Positions 18,609 through 28,959 are shown, numbered from the stretch's first letter. The stretch: DNA of 64,000 nt from Sphingomonas sp. (GCF_019635455.1 NZ_JAHBZJ010000009.1:34349-98348); one strand, 5' to 3'. A program made the numbers and translations. The notes: generated by a model from the sequence alone, not told the origin.

Positions 18609-19333
18609 GCCTGCGCCGAATCGATGGCGGGGGTGACGTGCTGATCCTGTGCGATCACGCGTCGAACAGGGTCCCTGACGATATCGATCTGGGGATCGAA
18701 ACGGCGTTGCTCGACCGGCATATCGCGGTCGATCTGGGCGCTGCGGACGTGACTGCGGCGCTGGCCGGACTTCTGGACGCGCCCGCGATCCTCGCCGGCG
18801 TTTCGCGTCTGGTGATCGACCTCAACCGTGAACCGGACCATCCCGGGCTGATCCCGATCGCGAGCGACGGCCACGCGGTTCCCGGGAATGCCGGCGCATC
18901 GCGTGGCGACCGCATCGCCCGCTTCTATGCCCCCTACCACCATGCGATCGCGGCGCAGATCCGGGCGCGGCGGCCGGGCCTGGTGATCGCGGTCCACAGT
19001 TTCACGCCGCAGCTTGAGCAGGGACAGGCGACGGCGCGCCCGTGGCAGGTGGGGCTGCTCTACAATCGCGACGGGCGCGCCGCGCGGATCGCGATCGATG
19101 CGCTGCGCGATGCCGGCATCCGGACGGGGGACAATGAACCCTATTCCGGGCGGCAGCTGAACGTGACGATGAACCGGCATGCGGAAGCCAACGGCATCCC
19201 CTATCTCGCGTTCGAGATTCGCAACGACCTGATCGGCGAGCCGCTCGGAGTGGCGCATTGGGCGCAGCTATTGGCGCGAATAGCAAATGATGTGCGCAAC
19301 AGACTTGCGCAGACACGGGCGGTGGCGACATAG
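18605..19333 (+). CDS. N-formylglutamate amidohydrolase family protein
   Basis: A 242-residue zinc-hydrolase-type protein of the N-formylglutamate amidohydrolase (HutG-like) family. Recognisable segments are [43 protein letters not shown] and a late [15 protein letters not shown]. The His/Glu-containing strands match the family metal site. No other histidine-utilisation genes are close, so the substrate is uncertain; N-formyl or related amide substrates are possible. Its ATG overlaps the previous gene's TGA, and the stop is 11 nt before ilvD. Confidence 0.85.
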   Translation: MSLRRIDGGGDVLILCDHASNRVPDDIDLGIETALLDRHIAVDLGAADVTAALAGLLDAPAILAGVSRLVIDLNREPDHPGLIPIASDGHAVPGNAGASRGDRIARFYAPYHHAIAAQIRARRPGLVIAVHSFTPQLEQGQATARPWQVGLLYNRDGRAARIAIDALRDAGIRTGDNEPYSGRQLNVTMNRHAEANGIPYLAFEIRNDLIGEPLGVAHWAQLLARIANDVRNRLAQTRAVAT

Positions 19334-19344
19334 GCGGTCGCGCC

Positions 19345-21066
19345 ATGACAAATCGTTTCGACAAGTCCCGCCTGCCGTCGCGCCACGTGTCCGTCGGTCC
19401 CGAACGCGCCCCCCATCGCAGCTATTATTATGCGATGGGAATAGCGGAAGCGGATATCGCCAAGCCATTCGTCGCGCTTGCCAGCGCCGGCAATGACAGC
19501 GCGCCGTGCAATACGACGCTGGATATGCAGGCGGATGCCGCGCGCCGGGGGGTGATCGAAAATGGCGGCATGCCCCGCCGGTTCAACACGATCACCGTGA
19601 CCGATGGCATCGCCATGGGGCATCAGGGCATGAAGTCCTCGCTGGTCAGCCGGGAGGTGATCGCCGATTCGGTCGAACTGTCGGTGCGTGGCCATTGTTA
19701 CGATGCGCTGGTCGGCTTTGCCGGATGCGACAAGTCGCTCCCCGGCATGATGATGGCGATGCTGCGCCTCAATATCCCGTCGATCTTCGTCTATGGCGGG
19801 TCGATCCTGCCCGGTCGCTATGACGATCGCGACGTCACTGTCGTCGATGTGTTCGAAGTGGTGGGCAAGTTTGCCGCCGGAGCCTGCCCGATCAGCGAGG
19901 TGCATGCGCTGGAAAAGGTCGCCTGTCCCGGTCATGGCGCATGCGGCGGCCAGTTCACCGCCAACACCATGGCCTGTGTCGGCGAGGCGATCGGCCTGTC
20001 GCTGCCCAACAGCAATATGGTGCCGGCGCCCTATACCAGCCGCGAGCAGATCGCCGTTGCCGCGGGCTATCAGGTCATGGATCTGGTCGAGAGGAACATC
20101 CGCCCGCGCGACATCTGTACGCGGGAAGCGTTCATCAACGCCGCCCGGATCGTCGCGGCGACCGGGGGATCGACCAACGGCGCGCTGCACCTGCCCGCCA
20201 TGGCGAATGAGGCGGGGATCGATTTCGATCTCTTCGATGTTGCAGAGATATTCAAATCAACGCCTTATATCGCAGACCTGAAGCCGGGTGGCAGATATGT
20301 CGCGAAGGATATGTACGAGGCCGGGGGCGTCTACATGCTGATGAAGACGATGCTGGCGAACGATCTGTTGCATGGCGATTGCATGACGGTGACCGGCAGG
20401 ACGCTGGGCGAGAATATCGACCAGGTGACATGGAACCCGGACCAGAAGGTCATCTATGACGTGAAGACGCCGATCACCCCCACCGGCGGCGTCGTCGGAT
20501 TGCGCGGATCGCTGGCGCCCGATGGCGCGATCGTGAAGGTGGCGGGCATGCACCGCTTGCAGTTCGAGGGGCCGGCGCGCTGTTTCGATTGCGAGGAGGA
20601 TGCGTTTGCGGCGGTGGAGGCGCGGACGATCCGGGACGGCGAGGTGATCATCATCCGCTATGAGGGGCCAAAGGGTGGCCCCGGCATGCGCGAGATGCTG
20701 TCGACCACCGCCGCGCTCTATGGCCTGGGGCTGGGCGAAAAGGTTGCGCTGATCACCGATGGGCGGTTTTCCGGGGGGACGCGCGGTTTCTGCATCGGAC
20801 ATGTCGGCCCGGAGGCTGCCGAGGGTGGGCCGATCGCGCTGGTCGAGGATGGAGACACGATCCGCATCGATGCAGAGGCGGGAGCGATCGATCTGGACGT
20901 GGCGCCGGACGTGCTGGCTGCGCGCCGCGCCGCCTGGCAGGCGCGCGCCAATGATTATCAGTCCGGCGCGCTGTGGCGCTATGCGCAAAATGTGGGACCT
21001 GCGTATAAGGGGGCGGTAACGCATCCCGGGGCAAAGTCCGAAACCCATGTCTATGCGGATATCTGA
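19345..21066 (+). CDS. ilvD: dihydroxy-acid dehydratase (IlvD)
   Basis: Iron-sulfur dehydratase for branched-chain amino acid synthesis, converting dihydroxyisovalerate and dihydroxymethylvalerate to the 2-keto acids. It has 573 residues, normal for the family. Cluster cysteines are visible in [22 protein letters not shown] and [16 protein letters not shown], and the C-terminal [18 protein letters not shown] is diagnostic. The ATG at 19345 follows the previous stop by 11 nt. The 3' end overlaps the next lipoprotein gene by 20 nt. No other ilv genes are in the window. Confidence 0.96.
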   Translation: MTNRFDKSRLPSRHVSVGPERAPHRSYYYAMGIAEADIAKPFVALASAGNDSAPCNTTLDMQADAARRGVIENGGMPRRFNTITVTDGIAMGHQGMKSSLVSREVIADSVELSVRGHCYDALVGFAGCDKSLPGMMMAMLRLNIPSIFVYGGSILPGRYDDRDVTVVDVFEVVGKFAAGACPISEVHALEKVACPGHGACGGQFTANTMACVGEAIGLSLPNSNMVPAPYTSREQIAVAAGYQVMDLVERNIRPRDICTREAFINAARIVAATGGSTNGALHLPAMANEAGIDFDLFDVAEIFKSTPYIADLKPGGRYVAKDMYEAGGVYMLMKTMLANDLLHGDCMTVTGRTLGENIDQVTWNPDQKVIYDVKTPITPTGGVVGLRGSLAPDGAIVKVAGMHRLQFEGPARCFDCEEDAFAAVEARTIRDGEVIIIRYEGPKGGPGMREMLSTTAALYGLGLGEKVALITDGRFSGGTRGFCIGHVGPEAAEGGPIALVEDGDTIRIDAEAGAIDLDVAPDVLAARRAAWQARANDYQSGALWRYAQNVGPAYKGAVTHPGAKSETHVYADI

Positions 21067-21454
21067 AACCATTCTGGCCGGCATCGCGCTGCTGGCGCTT
21101 GCCGGCTGCGATCAGCGTCAGGTGAAGACCAAGGCCGAACAGGTCCAGATCAAGCGCGGTGAGGAGGCGCGCGCCGCGGCGGAGGGCCGGATCCCCTGTG
21201 CGGTTGGGGGGAAGGGCGCGTTCGATCTCGTCTGTACGATCGATCGCGCGCATACCCAGGACGGGCTGATCCTGACGATCCGGTATCCCGATGGCGGATT
21301 TCACCGTCTGCGCGTGACCACGGACGGACGCGGTGTGGTCGCCGCCGACGGTGCGCGCGAGGCGGTGGTCTCGGTCATCGACAAGGACGCGATCGAGGTC
21401 GCGATCGAGGACGCGCGCTATCGCCTGCCCGCGACGATCAAGGGCGGAAAATGA
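21047..21454 (+). CDS. small predicted lipoprotein
   Basis: A 135-residue protein with a lipoprotein signal: a hydrophobic stretch [13 protein letters not shown] with the lipobox cysteine at about residue 21. The mature part is hydrophilic and ends in beta-rich segments ([20 protein letters not shown]). The family is not recognised. It overlaps the end of ilvD by 20 nt and its TGA overlaps the ATG of nnr (ATGA), so it is locked into this operon. An in-frame ATG at 21053 is an alternative start. Confidence 0.78.
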   Translation: MSMRISETILAGIALLALAGCDQRQVKTKAEQVQIKRGEEARAAAEGRIPCAVGGKGAFDLVCTIDRAHTQDGLILTIRYPDGGFHRLRVTTDGRGVVAADGAREAVVSVIDKDAIEVAIEDARYRLPATIKGGK

Positions 21455-22923
21455 ACGAGCGGCCCCCCGGGGCGCCGATCATCGACTGGACGGTCCGGCG
21501 CGACTGGACGGCGGCGGCGCGGGCGGATGGCACCTATTCCGACCTGATCGGGCAATTCGCCGTGACGATCGCGCGAGAGGCGATGCGATTCGCCCAGGAT
21601 CCGGATATTCTCATCCTGATTTCGCCCTCAATGGGGGGCGACAGCGCGCTGGCGGCGGCCAGGCTGATGCGCGCGGCCGGCTATTCGCCCCGCATCGCGA
21701 CCGATCGACGGTTCGTGCATCCCACGCCCGACGGACCCGAACTGGACGAATATCGGCGCGATCGTGTCCGCGCCTTCACGACGATGCTGGAAGCGTGCGG
21801 CGAGCGGATCGACATCCTGGAGGAAAGCGCGCCCGCGCCATTGTTGATCGATGCCTCGTTCACGCCGCTGGTCCCGTTCGGCACGCCATGGCGCCATGAG
21901 CACGCGTGGGGCGCACAGTGGCGGACATTTTACCGGGCGGCTTCGGTGCGGATCGCGATCGACAATCTCGCATTCGCGTCGCCCAATGGCGAGAGCATGT
22001 ATCTGATCGAGGAGCATCCGGGCGCGACGATGACGATCGCGCTGGGCGCATTGGCGGCGCAACATGTCGTGTTGCCGGCAGCACCGCTGTGCGGGCGGAT
22101 CGTGCTGGCGCCGGCCGATCCGCCGGTGGCGAGTGACTGGCGCGTCACCGCGCGGCCGCGGATCGATCCGCCGGCACCCGACGCACACAAATATTCGCGC
22201 GGCATGGTGGTGGTGGTCGGCGGTGAGATGCCGGGAGCGGCACGTCTGGCGGCGCGGGCGGCAGCAGCGTCGGGCGCCGGCTATGTGGTGCTGGCGGGCA
22301 AGGACGTCCATGCCGGGATCGATGCCATCGTTTCCCGGTCGGTCGAAACGCCCGGCGATCTTTCCGCGCTGCTCGATGACAGCCGGATCGGCGCGGTCGT
22401 GATCGGGCCGGGCCTGGGGAGATCCGACCGCGCGCGCGCGATGCTGGCGGCCGCACTGGCGTCCGACCGGCCGCTGGTGCTCGACGCGGATGCGCTGACG
22501 TTGCTCGGCAGGGAGAATGAGGGGCCGTTGAGGCGCCCGCCCGCGACATGGATCACGCCCCATTTCGGGGAGTGGGCGGCGTTGTCCGGCGACTCCTTTT
22601 TCGAATCCGGAAAGCTGGTCCAGACCGCCTGGTGGGCGGAAGAGGGATTCGGCATGATCTTCAAGGGCGCGGACACCGTGATCGGCACCCCGGCCGGGGC
22701 GGCGGTGCTCGATCGGCTGGGTCCATCCTGGCTCTCCACCGCGGGAACCGGGGATGTTCTGTCCGGGGTGCTCGCGGCGCGGCTTGCGGCGCGCCAGGGG
22801 GATTGGGCGTGCGGAGCCGAGGCGGTATGGCTGCACGCGCGTGCGGCGGAACTGGCGGGACCCGCCTTCACCGCCGATGAACTGATCGCATCGATCGGTG
22901 CCGCGATCGGGGAGTGTGTGTGA
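21451..22923 (+). CDS. nnr: NAD(P)HX repair protein: dehydratase with a divergent epimerase half
   Basis: Expected role: repair of hydrated NAD(P)H. The C-terminal half (about 245-490) is a good ADP-dependent (S)-NAD(P)H-hydrate dehydratase: AHKYSRGMVVVVGG, VVIGPGLGR, LVLDADALTLL, TPHFGEWAAL, FKGADTVIGTPAG and the catalytic STAGTGDVLSGV loop. The N-terminal half (1-210) is in the position of the YjeF_N epimerase but is strongly diverged: the usual GNNGGDG loop reads SPSMGGDSALAAARL, and the typical N-terminal helix with E-x-x-A/M is not recognisable. The epimerase activity may be lost. Starts with ATGA and ends with GTGA overlaps to its neighbours. Confidence 0.85.
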   Translation: MNERPPGAPIIDWTVRRDWTAAARADGTYSDLIGQFAVTIAREAMRFAQDPDILILISPSMGGDSALAAARLMRAAGYSPRIATDRRFVHPTPDGPELDEYRRDRVRAFTTMLEACGERIDILEESAPAPLLIDASFTPLVPFGTPWRHEHAWGAQWRTFYRAASVRIAIDNLAFASPNGESMYLIEEHPGATMTIALGALAAQHVVLPAAPLCGRIVLAPADPPVASDWRVTARPRIDPPAPDAHKYSRGMVVVVGGEMPGAARLAARAAAASGAGYVVLAGKDVHAGIDAIVSRSVETPGDLSALLDDSRIGAVVIGPGLGRSDRARAMLAAALASDRPLVLDADALTLLGRENEGPLRRPPATWITPHFGEWAALSGDSFFESGKLVQTAWWAEEGFGMIFKGADTVIGTPAGAAVLDRLGPSWLSTAGTGDVLSGVLAARLAARQGDWACGAEAVWLHARAAELAGPAFTADELIASIGAAIGECV

Positions 22924-24122
22924 GCGACAGTGGATTGATCGTGGGCGTGGCCGCGCGGGGCGACGGGGTCACGGCGGATGGGCGGCACGTGCCGCTGGCC
23001 GCGCCGGGTGACGTGCTGCGCGCGGATGGAAGCGTGGTGCGCGGGCCGCATCACCAGCCGCCGCCGTGCCGTCATTTTCCCGACTGTGGCGGGTGCCAGC
23101 TTCAGCATCTCGACGATGCGAGCTACGCCGATTTCCTGACTGCGCGCGTTTCGGGTGCGCTGGCCGCGCAGGGGCTGGTGGCGCAGGTTCGTGCGCCGAT
23201 CCTCTCTCCGCCACGCACGCGCCGTCGTGCCGCGCTGCATGCCGAACGGCGCGGGCGGCAGGTGCATCTGGGCTTTACCCAGGGGGGCAGCCATCGCCTG
23301 ATCGACGTGCAGCAGTGCGAAATTCTCGACCCGGTGCTGTTTTCGCTGCTGCAACCGCTGCGCGGACTGCTCGCGGCGCATCTGCCGGCGAGCCGCCGGG
23401 TCAACCTGCACCTGACGCTGACCGATCAGGGGCCAGATATACTGGTGGAGCAGTTGAAGACCGACAGTCTGGATGCGGTGGAGGCCGTGTCGGCCTTTGC
23501 GCATCGGCACGGGCTGGCGCGGTTGTCGATCGACGACGGCATGGGCGCCGAAGCGCGGTGGGAACCAGAGCCGGTCACGGTCACGCTTGGCGGCGTCCCG
23601 GTGCCGTTTCCCGCAGGCGGGTTTCTTCAGGCGACGCCGGAGGGAGAGGCGGCGCTCGTCGCGGCGGTGCGGGAGGCGGTGGGCGGCGCAGCCACGATCG
23701 CCGATCTGTTCGCAGGGCTGGGAACCTTTGCGCTGGCGATGGACCCGGCCGCGAACGTCTATGCCGGCGAAGGCGCCCGCGATGCGATCCTGTCGCTCAA
23801 GAGCGCCGGCGGGCGGGCGCAACGGCGATTGTTCGCCGAGCATCGCGACCTGTTTCGCCGGCCGTTAACGGCGCGCGAACTCGACCTGTTCGAGGCCGCG
23901 ATCCTCGATCCGCCACGCGCCGGCGCGAAGGAACAGGTGGCCGAGCTGGCGCAGGCAAAGACACCGGTAATCGCCTATGTATCGTGTAATCCCAGCACCT
24001 TCGCACGCGATGCGAAGACATTGTGTGAGAGCGGCTATCGCCTCGACTGGGTCCAGCCGGTGGGGCAGTTCCGCTGGTCCACCCATGTCGAGCTTGCCGC
24101 GCGGTTCAGCCGTCAGGGATAA
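22920..24122 (+). CDS. TrmA/RlmD-type RNA (uracil-5-)-methyltransferase
   Basis: A 400-residue SAM-dependent RNA methyltransferase with an iron-sulfur cluster. The cluster cysteines are in [15 protein letters not shown] and VQQCEIL. The methyltransferase core has [14 protein letters not shown] (SAM binding), [11 protein letters not shown] and the nucleophile motif [12 protein letters not shown]. The target is probably a 23S rRNA uridine (RlmC/RlmD-like) rather than tRNA, but this cannot be settled from sequence alone. The N-terminal TRAM-like region is short. The GTG start at 22920 forms a GTGA overlap with the nnr stop. Its 3' end overlaps convergent truA by 10 nt. Confidence 0.88.
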   Translation: MSDSGLIVGVAARGDGVTADGRHVPLAAPGDVLRADGSVVRGPHHQPPPCRHFPDCGGCQLQHLDDASYADFLTARVSGALAAQGLVAQVRAPILSPPRTRRRAALHAERRGRQVHLGFTQGGSHRLIDVQQCEILDPVLFSLLQPLRGLLAAHLPASRRVNLHLTLTDQGPDILVEQLKTDSLDAVEAVSAFAHRHGLARLSIDDGMGAEARWEPEPVTVTLGGVPVPFPAGGFLQATPEGEAALVAAVREAVGGAATIADLFAGLGTFALAMDPAANVYAGEGARDAILSLKSAGGRAQRRLFAEHRDLFRRPLTARELDLFEAAILDPPRAGAKEQVAELAQAKTPVIAYVSCNPSTFARDAKTLCESGYRLDWVQPVGQFRWSTHVELAARFSRQG

Positions 24123-24853
24123 TCGGCGCGCACGAAATAGAGGCCGTCCGGCGGCGCGTTGAGGCCCAGCCGGCTGCGATCCGCGGCGTCGCGCGCGGCG
24201 CGCAGATCGTCCGCCTGCCACTGGCCGCGCCCGACCATCGCCAGACAGCCGACCATCGAGCGGACCTGGTGGTGCAGGAACGACCGGGCCGAGGCGTGGA
24301 TCGCGATTTCGTCGCCGGTGCGCACGACGTCGAGCCGGTCGAGCGTCTTGACCGGACTGGCCGACTGGCAATGGGCGGAGCGAAAGGTCGTGAAGTCGTG
24401 TCGCCCGACAAGCAGTTGCGCGGCCTCATGCATCGCGTGCGCGTCGAGATCGGCCGGGATGCGCCATTTCAGCCCCTTTTCGAACGTGAGCGGCGCGCGA
24501 CGGTTGACGATGCGATAGACATAATGGCGCGCCAGGCAGGAAAAGCGGGCGTGCCAGTCGCCGGCCACCGCTTCACAGGCGAGGATCGCGACCGGCACCG
24601 CGCGCAGATGCGCGTTCAGCGCCTCCATCAGCCGAAAGGGGGACAGGTCCTTCTCCACATCGGCATGGGCGCGCATGCCGAGCGCGTGGACGCCGGCATC
24701 GGTGCGTCCGGCGGCATGGACCAGCGCATCCTCCCCGGTGATGGCGTGCAGCGCGTCCTCGATCGCCTGTTGCACGCTGGGTCCATGGTCCTGATGCTGC
24801 CAGCCCATGAAGGGGCGGCCGTCAAATTCGATGGTGAACGCGAAGCGGGTCAA
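24113..24853 (-). CDS. truA: tRNA pseudouridine(38-40) synthase TruA
   Basis: A 246-residue enzyme that isomerises uridines 38-40 in the anticodon arm. The catalytic aspartate is in [13 protein letters not shown]; other family segments are [17 protein letters not shown] and [11 protein letters not shown]. The start is TTG 24853, overlapping the fmt stop as TTGA, so fmt and truA form a coupled pair. The TGA stop overlaps the convergent RNA methyltransferase gene by 10 nt. Confidence 0.94.
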   Translation of the reverse strand: MTRFAFTIEFDGRPFMGWQHQDHGPSVQQAIEDALHAITGEDALVHAAGRTDAGVHALGMRAHADVEKDLSPFRLMEALNAHLRAVPVAILACEAVAGDWHARFSCLARHYVYRIVNRRAPLTFEKGLKWRIPADLDAHAMHEAAQLLVGRHDFTTFRSAHCQSASPVKTLDRLDVVRTGDEIAIHASARSFLHHQVRSMVGCLAMVGRGQWQADDLRAARDAADRSRLGLNAPPDGLYFVRADYP

Positions 24854-25761
24854 AGTTGCGTACCCGCCGGGATCGGAAAGCCGCGCAGAAGCTCCCTGCG
24901 GGTCATGACGCCGCGCCCGGCGCGCTGCACCGCGACCGGCCGGATCGCCCCGTCGCCACAGGCGATCGTCAGGTCGTCATCCTGTACCATGCCCGGCTCG
25001 CCGCCGGTGTAGTCGCCCAGCAGTTCGGCGTCGAGGATGCGAATGCGCTCGCCCGCGAACGCGATCCAGGCGCCTGGCGGGTTGAACGCCAGCACCTGTC
25101 GCCGGACGGCATCGCCCGGTTGCGCGAAATCGATCCGCGTTTCCGACTTGTCGATCTTTGCCGCATAGGTGACGCCGGTATCGGGCTGGGCCAGCGGCGG
25201 ATACGCCGTCAGGTCGGCCAGTACCCGTACCATCAGCCCGGCGCCCATCGCCGCCAGTTCCGCCGTCAGCTCGCCCGCCGTCTTGCCGTCGGTGTGGGTC
25301 CGCCCCTCCAGCCGTACAGGCCCGGTGTCCAGCCCCGCCTCCATCTGCATGATGCCGACCCCGGTTTCGATGTCGCCGGCCAGGATTGCGCGCTGAATCG
25401 GCGCGGCGCCACGCCAGCGCGGAAGGAGCGACGCATGGACGTTGAGACAGCCGTGGCGCGGCGCCTCCAGCACCGATTGCGGAAGGATCAGGCCATAGGC
25501 GGCGACGACCGCGACATCCGCGTCGAGCGCCGCCAGCGCGGCGACGGCATCGGCATCGCGCCTGAACGACAATGGTGTGCGGACGTCGATACCCAATTCC
25601 GCCGCACGGGCATGAACGGGGGAGGGGGTCAGCGCCTTGCCGCGCCGCCCGCCGGGCCGTGGCGGCTGGCTGTATGCCGCCACGATATCATGTCCGGCTT
25701 CGACCAGCGCATTGAGGGTCGGCACCGCGAAATCGGGAGTACCCATGAAGATGATCCGCAT
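24850..25761 (-). CDS. fmt: methionyl-tRNA formyltransferase (Fmt)
   Basis: Formylates initiator Met-tRNA with 10-formyl-THF. Motifs: [19 protein letters not shown] at the start, [20 protein letters not shown] (catalytic Asn/His and formyl-THF loop), [14 protein letters not shown], and a C-terminal tRNA-binding domain. The ATG at 25761 gives 303 residues; an in-frame start at 25782 would add seven unlikely residues. The gene is divergent from recR, with a structured repeat in the interval, and is followed by truA with a 4-nt overlap. The deformylase partner def lies 0.8 kb away on the other strand. Confidence 0.95.
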   Translation of the reverse strand: MRIIFMGTPDFAVPTLNALVEAGHDIVAAYSQPPRPGGRRGKALTPSPVHARAAELGIDVRTPLSFRRDADAVAALAALDADVAVVAAYGLILPQSVLEAPRHGCLNVHASLLPRWRGAAPIQRAILAGDIETGVGIMQMEAGLDTGPVRLEGRTHTDGKTAGELTAELAAMGAGLMVRVLADLTAYPPLAQPDTGVTYAAKIDKSETRIDFAQPGDAVRRQVLAFNPPGAWIAFAGERIRILDAELLGDYTGGEPGMVQDDDLTIACGDGAIRPVAVQRAGRGVMTRRELLRGFPIPAGTQL

Positions 25762-25793
25762 GGGGCCGCCCTGTAGCGCCAATGCGGCGGGTT

Positions 25794-25891
25794 ACGCCAG
25801 CCGCCCTCGATCTTCGCGCCTTCGGCGCTCTTGTCTCTCCGCCTGGAAGGGGGAGGCGGCGCAGCGCCGGACGGGTGAGGGTGGCTGGCGT
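25794..25891. repeat. 98-bp palindromic REP/MITE-like element between fmt and recR
   Basis: Terminal arms ACGCCAGCCGCCCTC (25794-25808) and GAGGGTGGCTGGCGT (25877-25891) are inverted repeats matching at 14 of 15 positions. Inside are two smaller hairpins: GCGCCTTCGGCGC (25816-25828, UUCG loop) and CCGCCT/AGGCGG (25839-25859). The whole can fold into a multi-branched structure. It lies in the divergent promoter region of fmt and recR. The structure is typical of dispersed intergenic repeats in alphaproteobacteria; copy number cannot be judged from this window. Confidence 0.65.
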
Positions 25892-25920
25892 TCGCGCTTT
25901 GTCTTGGCTATCGCGGACGC

Positions 25921-26517
25921 ATGGCATCCACCGAGATCGAAACGCTGACCCAGGCGCTGTCGCGATTGCCCGGCCTGGGTCCGCGATCGGCGCGGCGGGC
26001 GGTGCTTCACCTGCTCAAGAAGCGGGAGACCGCGCTCGACCCCCTGCTGGCGGCGCTCAACGCGGTCAGCGCGCGGCTCGCGACCTGTTCGACATGCGGC
26101 AATGTCGATACGTCGGACCCGTGCGGCATCTGCACCGATCCGCGCCGTGACACGCGCCAGCTGTGCGTGGTGGAGGAGGTGGCGGACCTCTGGGCGCTGG
26201 AGCGATCACGACTGTTTCCGGGCCGGTTCCATGTGCTGGGCGGGCGCTTGTCGGCGCTTGATGGCGTGCGGCCCGAGGATCTGGCGATCGACGGGCTGGT
26301 CGCCCGGGTCGCGGGCGGAGGGATCGACGAAGTGGTGCTGGCGATGAACGCGACGCTGGAGGGCCAGACCACCGCCCATTATATCGCGGAGCGGATCGAG
26401 ACCTATCCGGTGCGCGTCACGCAGCTTGCCCATGGCCTGCCGGTCGGGGGCGAACTCGATTATCTGGACGAGGGAACGCTGGCACAGGCATTGCGGGCGC
26501 GGCGACCGGTCGCCTGA
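25921..26517 (+). CDS. recR: recombination mediator RecR
   Basis: A 198-residue protein that works with RecO (and RecF) to load RecA on gapped DNA. It shows an N-terminal helix-hairpin-helix ([20 protein letters not shown]), a four-cysteine zinc finger (CSTCGN ... DPCGIC) and a Toprim domain with [14 protein letters not shown] and [18 protein letters not shown]. It precedes def by 40 nt in the same direction; a small GCTTGC/GCAAGC hairpin (26521-26540) lies between them. Confidence 0.95.
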   Translation: MASTEIETLTQALSRLPGLGPRSARRAVLHLLKKRETALDPLLAALNAVSARLATCSTCGNVDTSDPCGICTDPRRDTRQLCVVEEVADLWALERSRLFPGRFHVLGGRLSALDGVRPEDLAIDGLVARVAGGGIDEVVLAMNATLEGQTTAHYIAERIETYPVRVTQLAHGLPVGGELDYLDEGTLAQALRARRPVA

Positions 26518-26557
26518 TCGGCTTGCGGGCGCGGGCAAGCGCGCCTAAATCGGCGGC

Positions 26558-27085
26558 ATGGCTATTCTTCCCATCGTCGAAGTTCCCGATCCGCGGCTCA
26601 AGACCATTTCCACCCCGGTCGATGCCGTGGACGATGCGTTGCGCGCGCTGATCGCCGATATGTTCGAGACGATGTACGACGCGCCCGGCATCGGGCTGGC
26701 CGCGATCCAGGTCGGGGTGCCGAAGCGCGTCATCGTCATGGACTTGCAGGAGCAGGAGGATGAGGAGGGCAAGCCGATTCGCGAGCCGCGCGTGTTCATC
26801 AATCCCGAAATCCTCGACCCGGCGGACGAGATGAACACCTATACCGAGGGGTGCCTGTCGGTTCCCGATCAGTTCGCCGATGTCGATCGCCCCGCGACCT
26901 GTCGCGTCACCTGGCTGGACGAACATGGCGCGTCGCATGACGAGGTGTTCACCGGCCTGCTCGCGACCTGTATCCAGCATGAGATGGACCATCTGGAGGG
27001 GATCGTCTTCCTCGACCACCTGTCCCGGTTGAAGCGGCAGATGATCATGAAGAAGCTGGAAAAGGCGCGCAAGGTCGCGGCCTGA
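26558..27085 (+). CDS. def: peptide deformylase (Def)
   Basis: A 175-residue metalloenzyme removing the N-formyl group from nascent proteins. All three motifs are intact: [14 protein letters not shown] (motif 1), EGCLSVP (motif 2, metal-binding Cys) and QHEMDHLEG (motif 3, HExxH). N-terminal [15 protein letters not shown] is typical. Starts at ATG 26558 behind recR. It acts on the products of the Fmt pathway encoded just upstream on the opposite strand. Confidence 0.95.
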   Translation: MAILPIVEVPDPRLKTISTPVDAVDDALRALIADMFETMYDAPGIGLAAIQVGVPKRVIVMDLQEQEDEEGKPIREPRVFINPEILDPADEMNTYTEGCLSVPDQFADVDRPATCRVTWLDEHGASHDEVFTGLLATCIQHEMDHLEGIVFLDHLSRLKRQMIMKKLEKARKVAA

Positions 27086-27131
27086 GGTCTGGCCGGCGCC
27101 ACATATCCCTGACGGCCTGCAACGGTCTGCG

Positions 27132-27569
27132 TCAAGGCGACGCGTCGATCGGCATCCCCAGATCCGCGAACGCGTCGGCCAGCGCCTGCGCCGTTGTCAG
27201 CACGCCCTGAACGTCGCGCAGGCCGAGCAGGTCGCCGAGCAGCAGGGAAGCGCGCTGCGGATGGGCGATCGCGCAGTCGATCACGGCAAGCAGGGCGGCC
27301 TCTGGCGCAGTCATCCGCGTGCAGCACCACGGCGCGATCGGGATCGGGCCGCTCGCGATGCGCGACATGTCGGCCATCAGGGTGCGAAGCAGCACCAGCG
27401 GCCGACGGAAGCCCACGCCGAGCGCGCTGACGAATGCGTGCGCGGTCGCCGCGTCGTTCAGGCCGTTGGCGCCGATCTGGCGAATGCCGAACAGGACCAG
27501 GCGTGCGGCAGGGTCGCGTGGCTGGACATGCGGCAGGGGGTGGGTTGGTGCGGACGCGGGGACTTGCAT
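27132..27569 (-). CDS. small protein of unknown function (DUF6628-like)
   Basis: A 145-residue protein with moderately hydrophobic helices and a CC pair in PIAPWCCTRMT. It resembles small sphingomonad proteins annotated as DUF6628 (a recollection, not a search). ATG 27569 has GGAG at an 8-nt distance and is preferred to ATG 27593. Its promoter region holds an AT-rich island with a 19-bp Fur-box-like palindrome (27608-27626), suggesting iron- or metal-responsive control. It is separated from folC by 64 nt and seems to have its own promoter. Confidence 0.68.
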   Translation of the reverse strand: MQVPASAPTHPLPHVQPRDPAARLVLFGIRQIGANGLNDAATAHAFVSALGVGFRRPLVLLRTLMADMSRIASGPIPIAPWCCTRMTAPEAALLAVIDCAIAHPQRASLLLGDLLGLRDVQGVLTTAQALADAFADLGMPIDASP

Positions 27570-27607
27570 GGGGCGACTCCGTTGCTGCCCCATGATTGTG
27601 CAAATTA

Positions 27608-27626
27608 GCTATTGATAGTCAATCGC
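27608..27626 (-). promoter_or_regulatory. Fur-box-like palindromic operator overlapping a promoter
   Basis: GCTATTGATAGTCAATCGC is a 19-bp inverted repeat (GCTATTGA / TCAATCGC, 7 of 8 paired positions, 3-nt centre) in an AT-rich island. Length and layout match Fur-family operators. On the minus strand it overlaps a plausible -35 (TTGACT) followed 16 nt later by CACAAT as a -10. The site lies about 40 nt before the ATG at 27569. Confidence 0.5.
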
Positions 27627-27633
27627 AATAAAA

Positions 27634-28959
27634 TCAGTCCGGCACTTCGCCGTTCGCGGCCAGTACCGCGCCCGCGAGGTAGAGCGAGCCGAGGATCAGG
27701 ACGATCGGCGGGCGAGCGGTGGCGCCGGCGGCGATCTGCCCGATCGCGGATCGGACGTCCGTTGCCGGTGCGGCTTCCGGGATACCCATCGCGCGCGCAA
27801 GATCGACGATCGCGGCGGAATCGTGGTGTACATGTCCCGGCACCGGGACCGCGGTGAGCGACGTCGTGAGTGGCGCGAAGGGGGCGAGCAGGCCGGCAAT
27901 ATCCTTGTTCGCCAGCATGCCGAGGACGAGGTGGACGGGCCGGTCGCCCGTGATCCCCGCCAGCGCCGCGCTCACCGATCGCGCCGCCGCTTCATTATGC
28001 CCGCCATCCAGCCAGAGCTGGCTTCCTGCAGGAAGCATGTCGGTGAGCGGGCCGGGCGACAGCCGCTGCATCCGCGCCGGCCAGCGCGCGATGGCCGCCG
28101 CGGCCTCCAGCGCCTTATCGGGGAGGCGCAGCGCCCGCTGATGCCGCAGCGTGGCGATGGCGAGCGCGAAGTTCGCCGGCTGGTGCGGTCCGGCGAGCGC
28201 GGGGAGGGGAAGGGCGAGCGTACCGCGCGCGTCCCGATAGTGAAGTCGTCCCTCCGCGATCCCGAAATCCCATGCATCGCCGCGCGCCAGAACAGGGGCG
28301 CCCGCCGCATGTGCGACCTTCGCGATCCGGCTGGCGATGTCGGGTTCATAGGCCATGGTCACGAGGGGAACGCCCGGCTTTGCGATGCCGGCCTTTTCGC
28401 CCGCGATCGCTTCGGCCGTGTCGCCGAGAAACGCCTGATGATCGATGCCGAGTTGCGCGATCGCGCAGGCGGCCGGCGCGCGGATCACATTGGTCGCGTC
28501 CAGCCGCCCGCCCAGCCCCACCTCGATCACGCACGCGTCCGCAGGCGTGCGCGCAAAGGCGAGGAAGGCGGCCGCCGTCGTCACTTCGAAAAAGCTCGCG
28601 CCGATATCGCCGCCGATGTCCAGCACCTCCTCCAGCAGCGTGGCCAGCAGGCGATCGTCGATCAGATGGCCGGCCAGGCGAATCCGCTCGTTGAACCGGA
28701 CCAGATGGGGGCTGGAATAGACGTGCGCGGTCAGCCCCGCCGCCTCGATCGCGGCGCGCAAAAAGGCGCAGGTCGATCCCTTTCCGTTGGTGCCGGCGAC
28801 GTGAAGTACGGGCGGCAGGCGCAGATGCGGATCGCCCAGCCGCGCCAGCAACCGGGTGATGCGATCGAGCCCGAGCGTGTCGGCACCCGGACCGAGCGCC
28901 CAGAGGCGGTCGAGCTGACGCTGGACCGCGTCATCGGTCGAGGTGGCGTGATCGGGCAT
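27634..28959 (-). CDS. folC: bifunctional folylpolyglutamate/dihydrofolate synthase (FolC)
   Basis: Adds glutamate to dihydropteroate and to folates. The 441-residue Mur-ligase-type protein has the P-loop VAGTNGKGST, YSSPHLVRFNERIRL, FFEVTTAAAFLAF, VIEVGLGGRLDATN and the LWLDGGHNEAAARSV segment of the C-terminal domain. Starts at ATG 28959, 26 nt after the accD stop. It is the last gene of the trp-accD-folC run, an arrangement common in proteobacteria. Confidence 0.95.
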   Translation of the reverse strand: MPDHATSTDDAVQRQLDRLWALGPGADTLGLDRITRLLARLGDPHLRLPPVLHVAGTNGKGSTCAFLRAAIEAAGLTAHVYSSPHLVRFNERIRLAGHLIDDRLLATLLEEVLDIGGDIGASFFEVTTAAAFLAFARTPADACVIEVGLGGRLDATNVIRAPAACAIAQLGIDHQAFLGDTAEAIAGEKAGIAKPGVPLVTMAYEPDIASRIAKVAHAAGAPVLARGDAWDFGIAEGRLHYRDARGTLALPLPALAGPHQPANFALAIATLRHQRALRLPDKALEAAAAIARWPARMQRLSPGPLTDMLPAGSQLWLDGGHNEAAARSVSAALAGITGDRPVHLVLGMLANKDIAGLLAPFAPLTTSLTAVPVPGHVHHDSAAIVDLARAMGIPEAAPATDVRSAIGQIAAGATARPPIVLILGSLYLAGAVLAANGEVPD

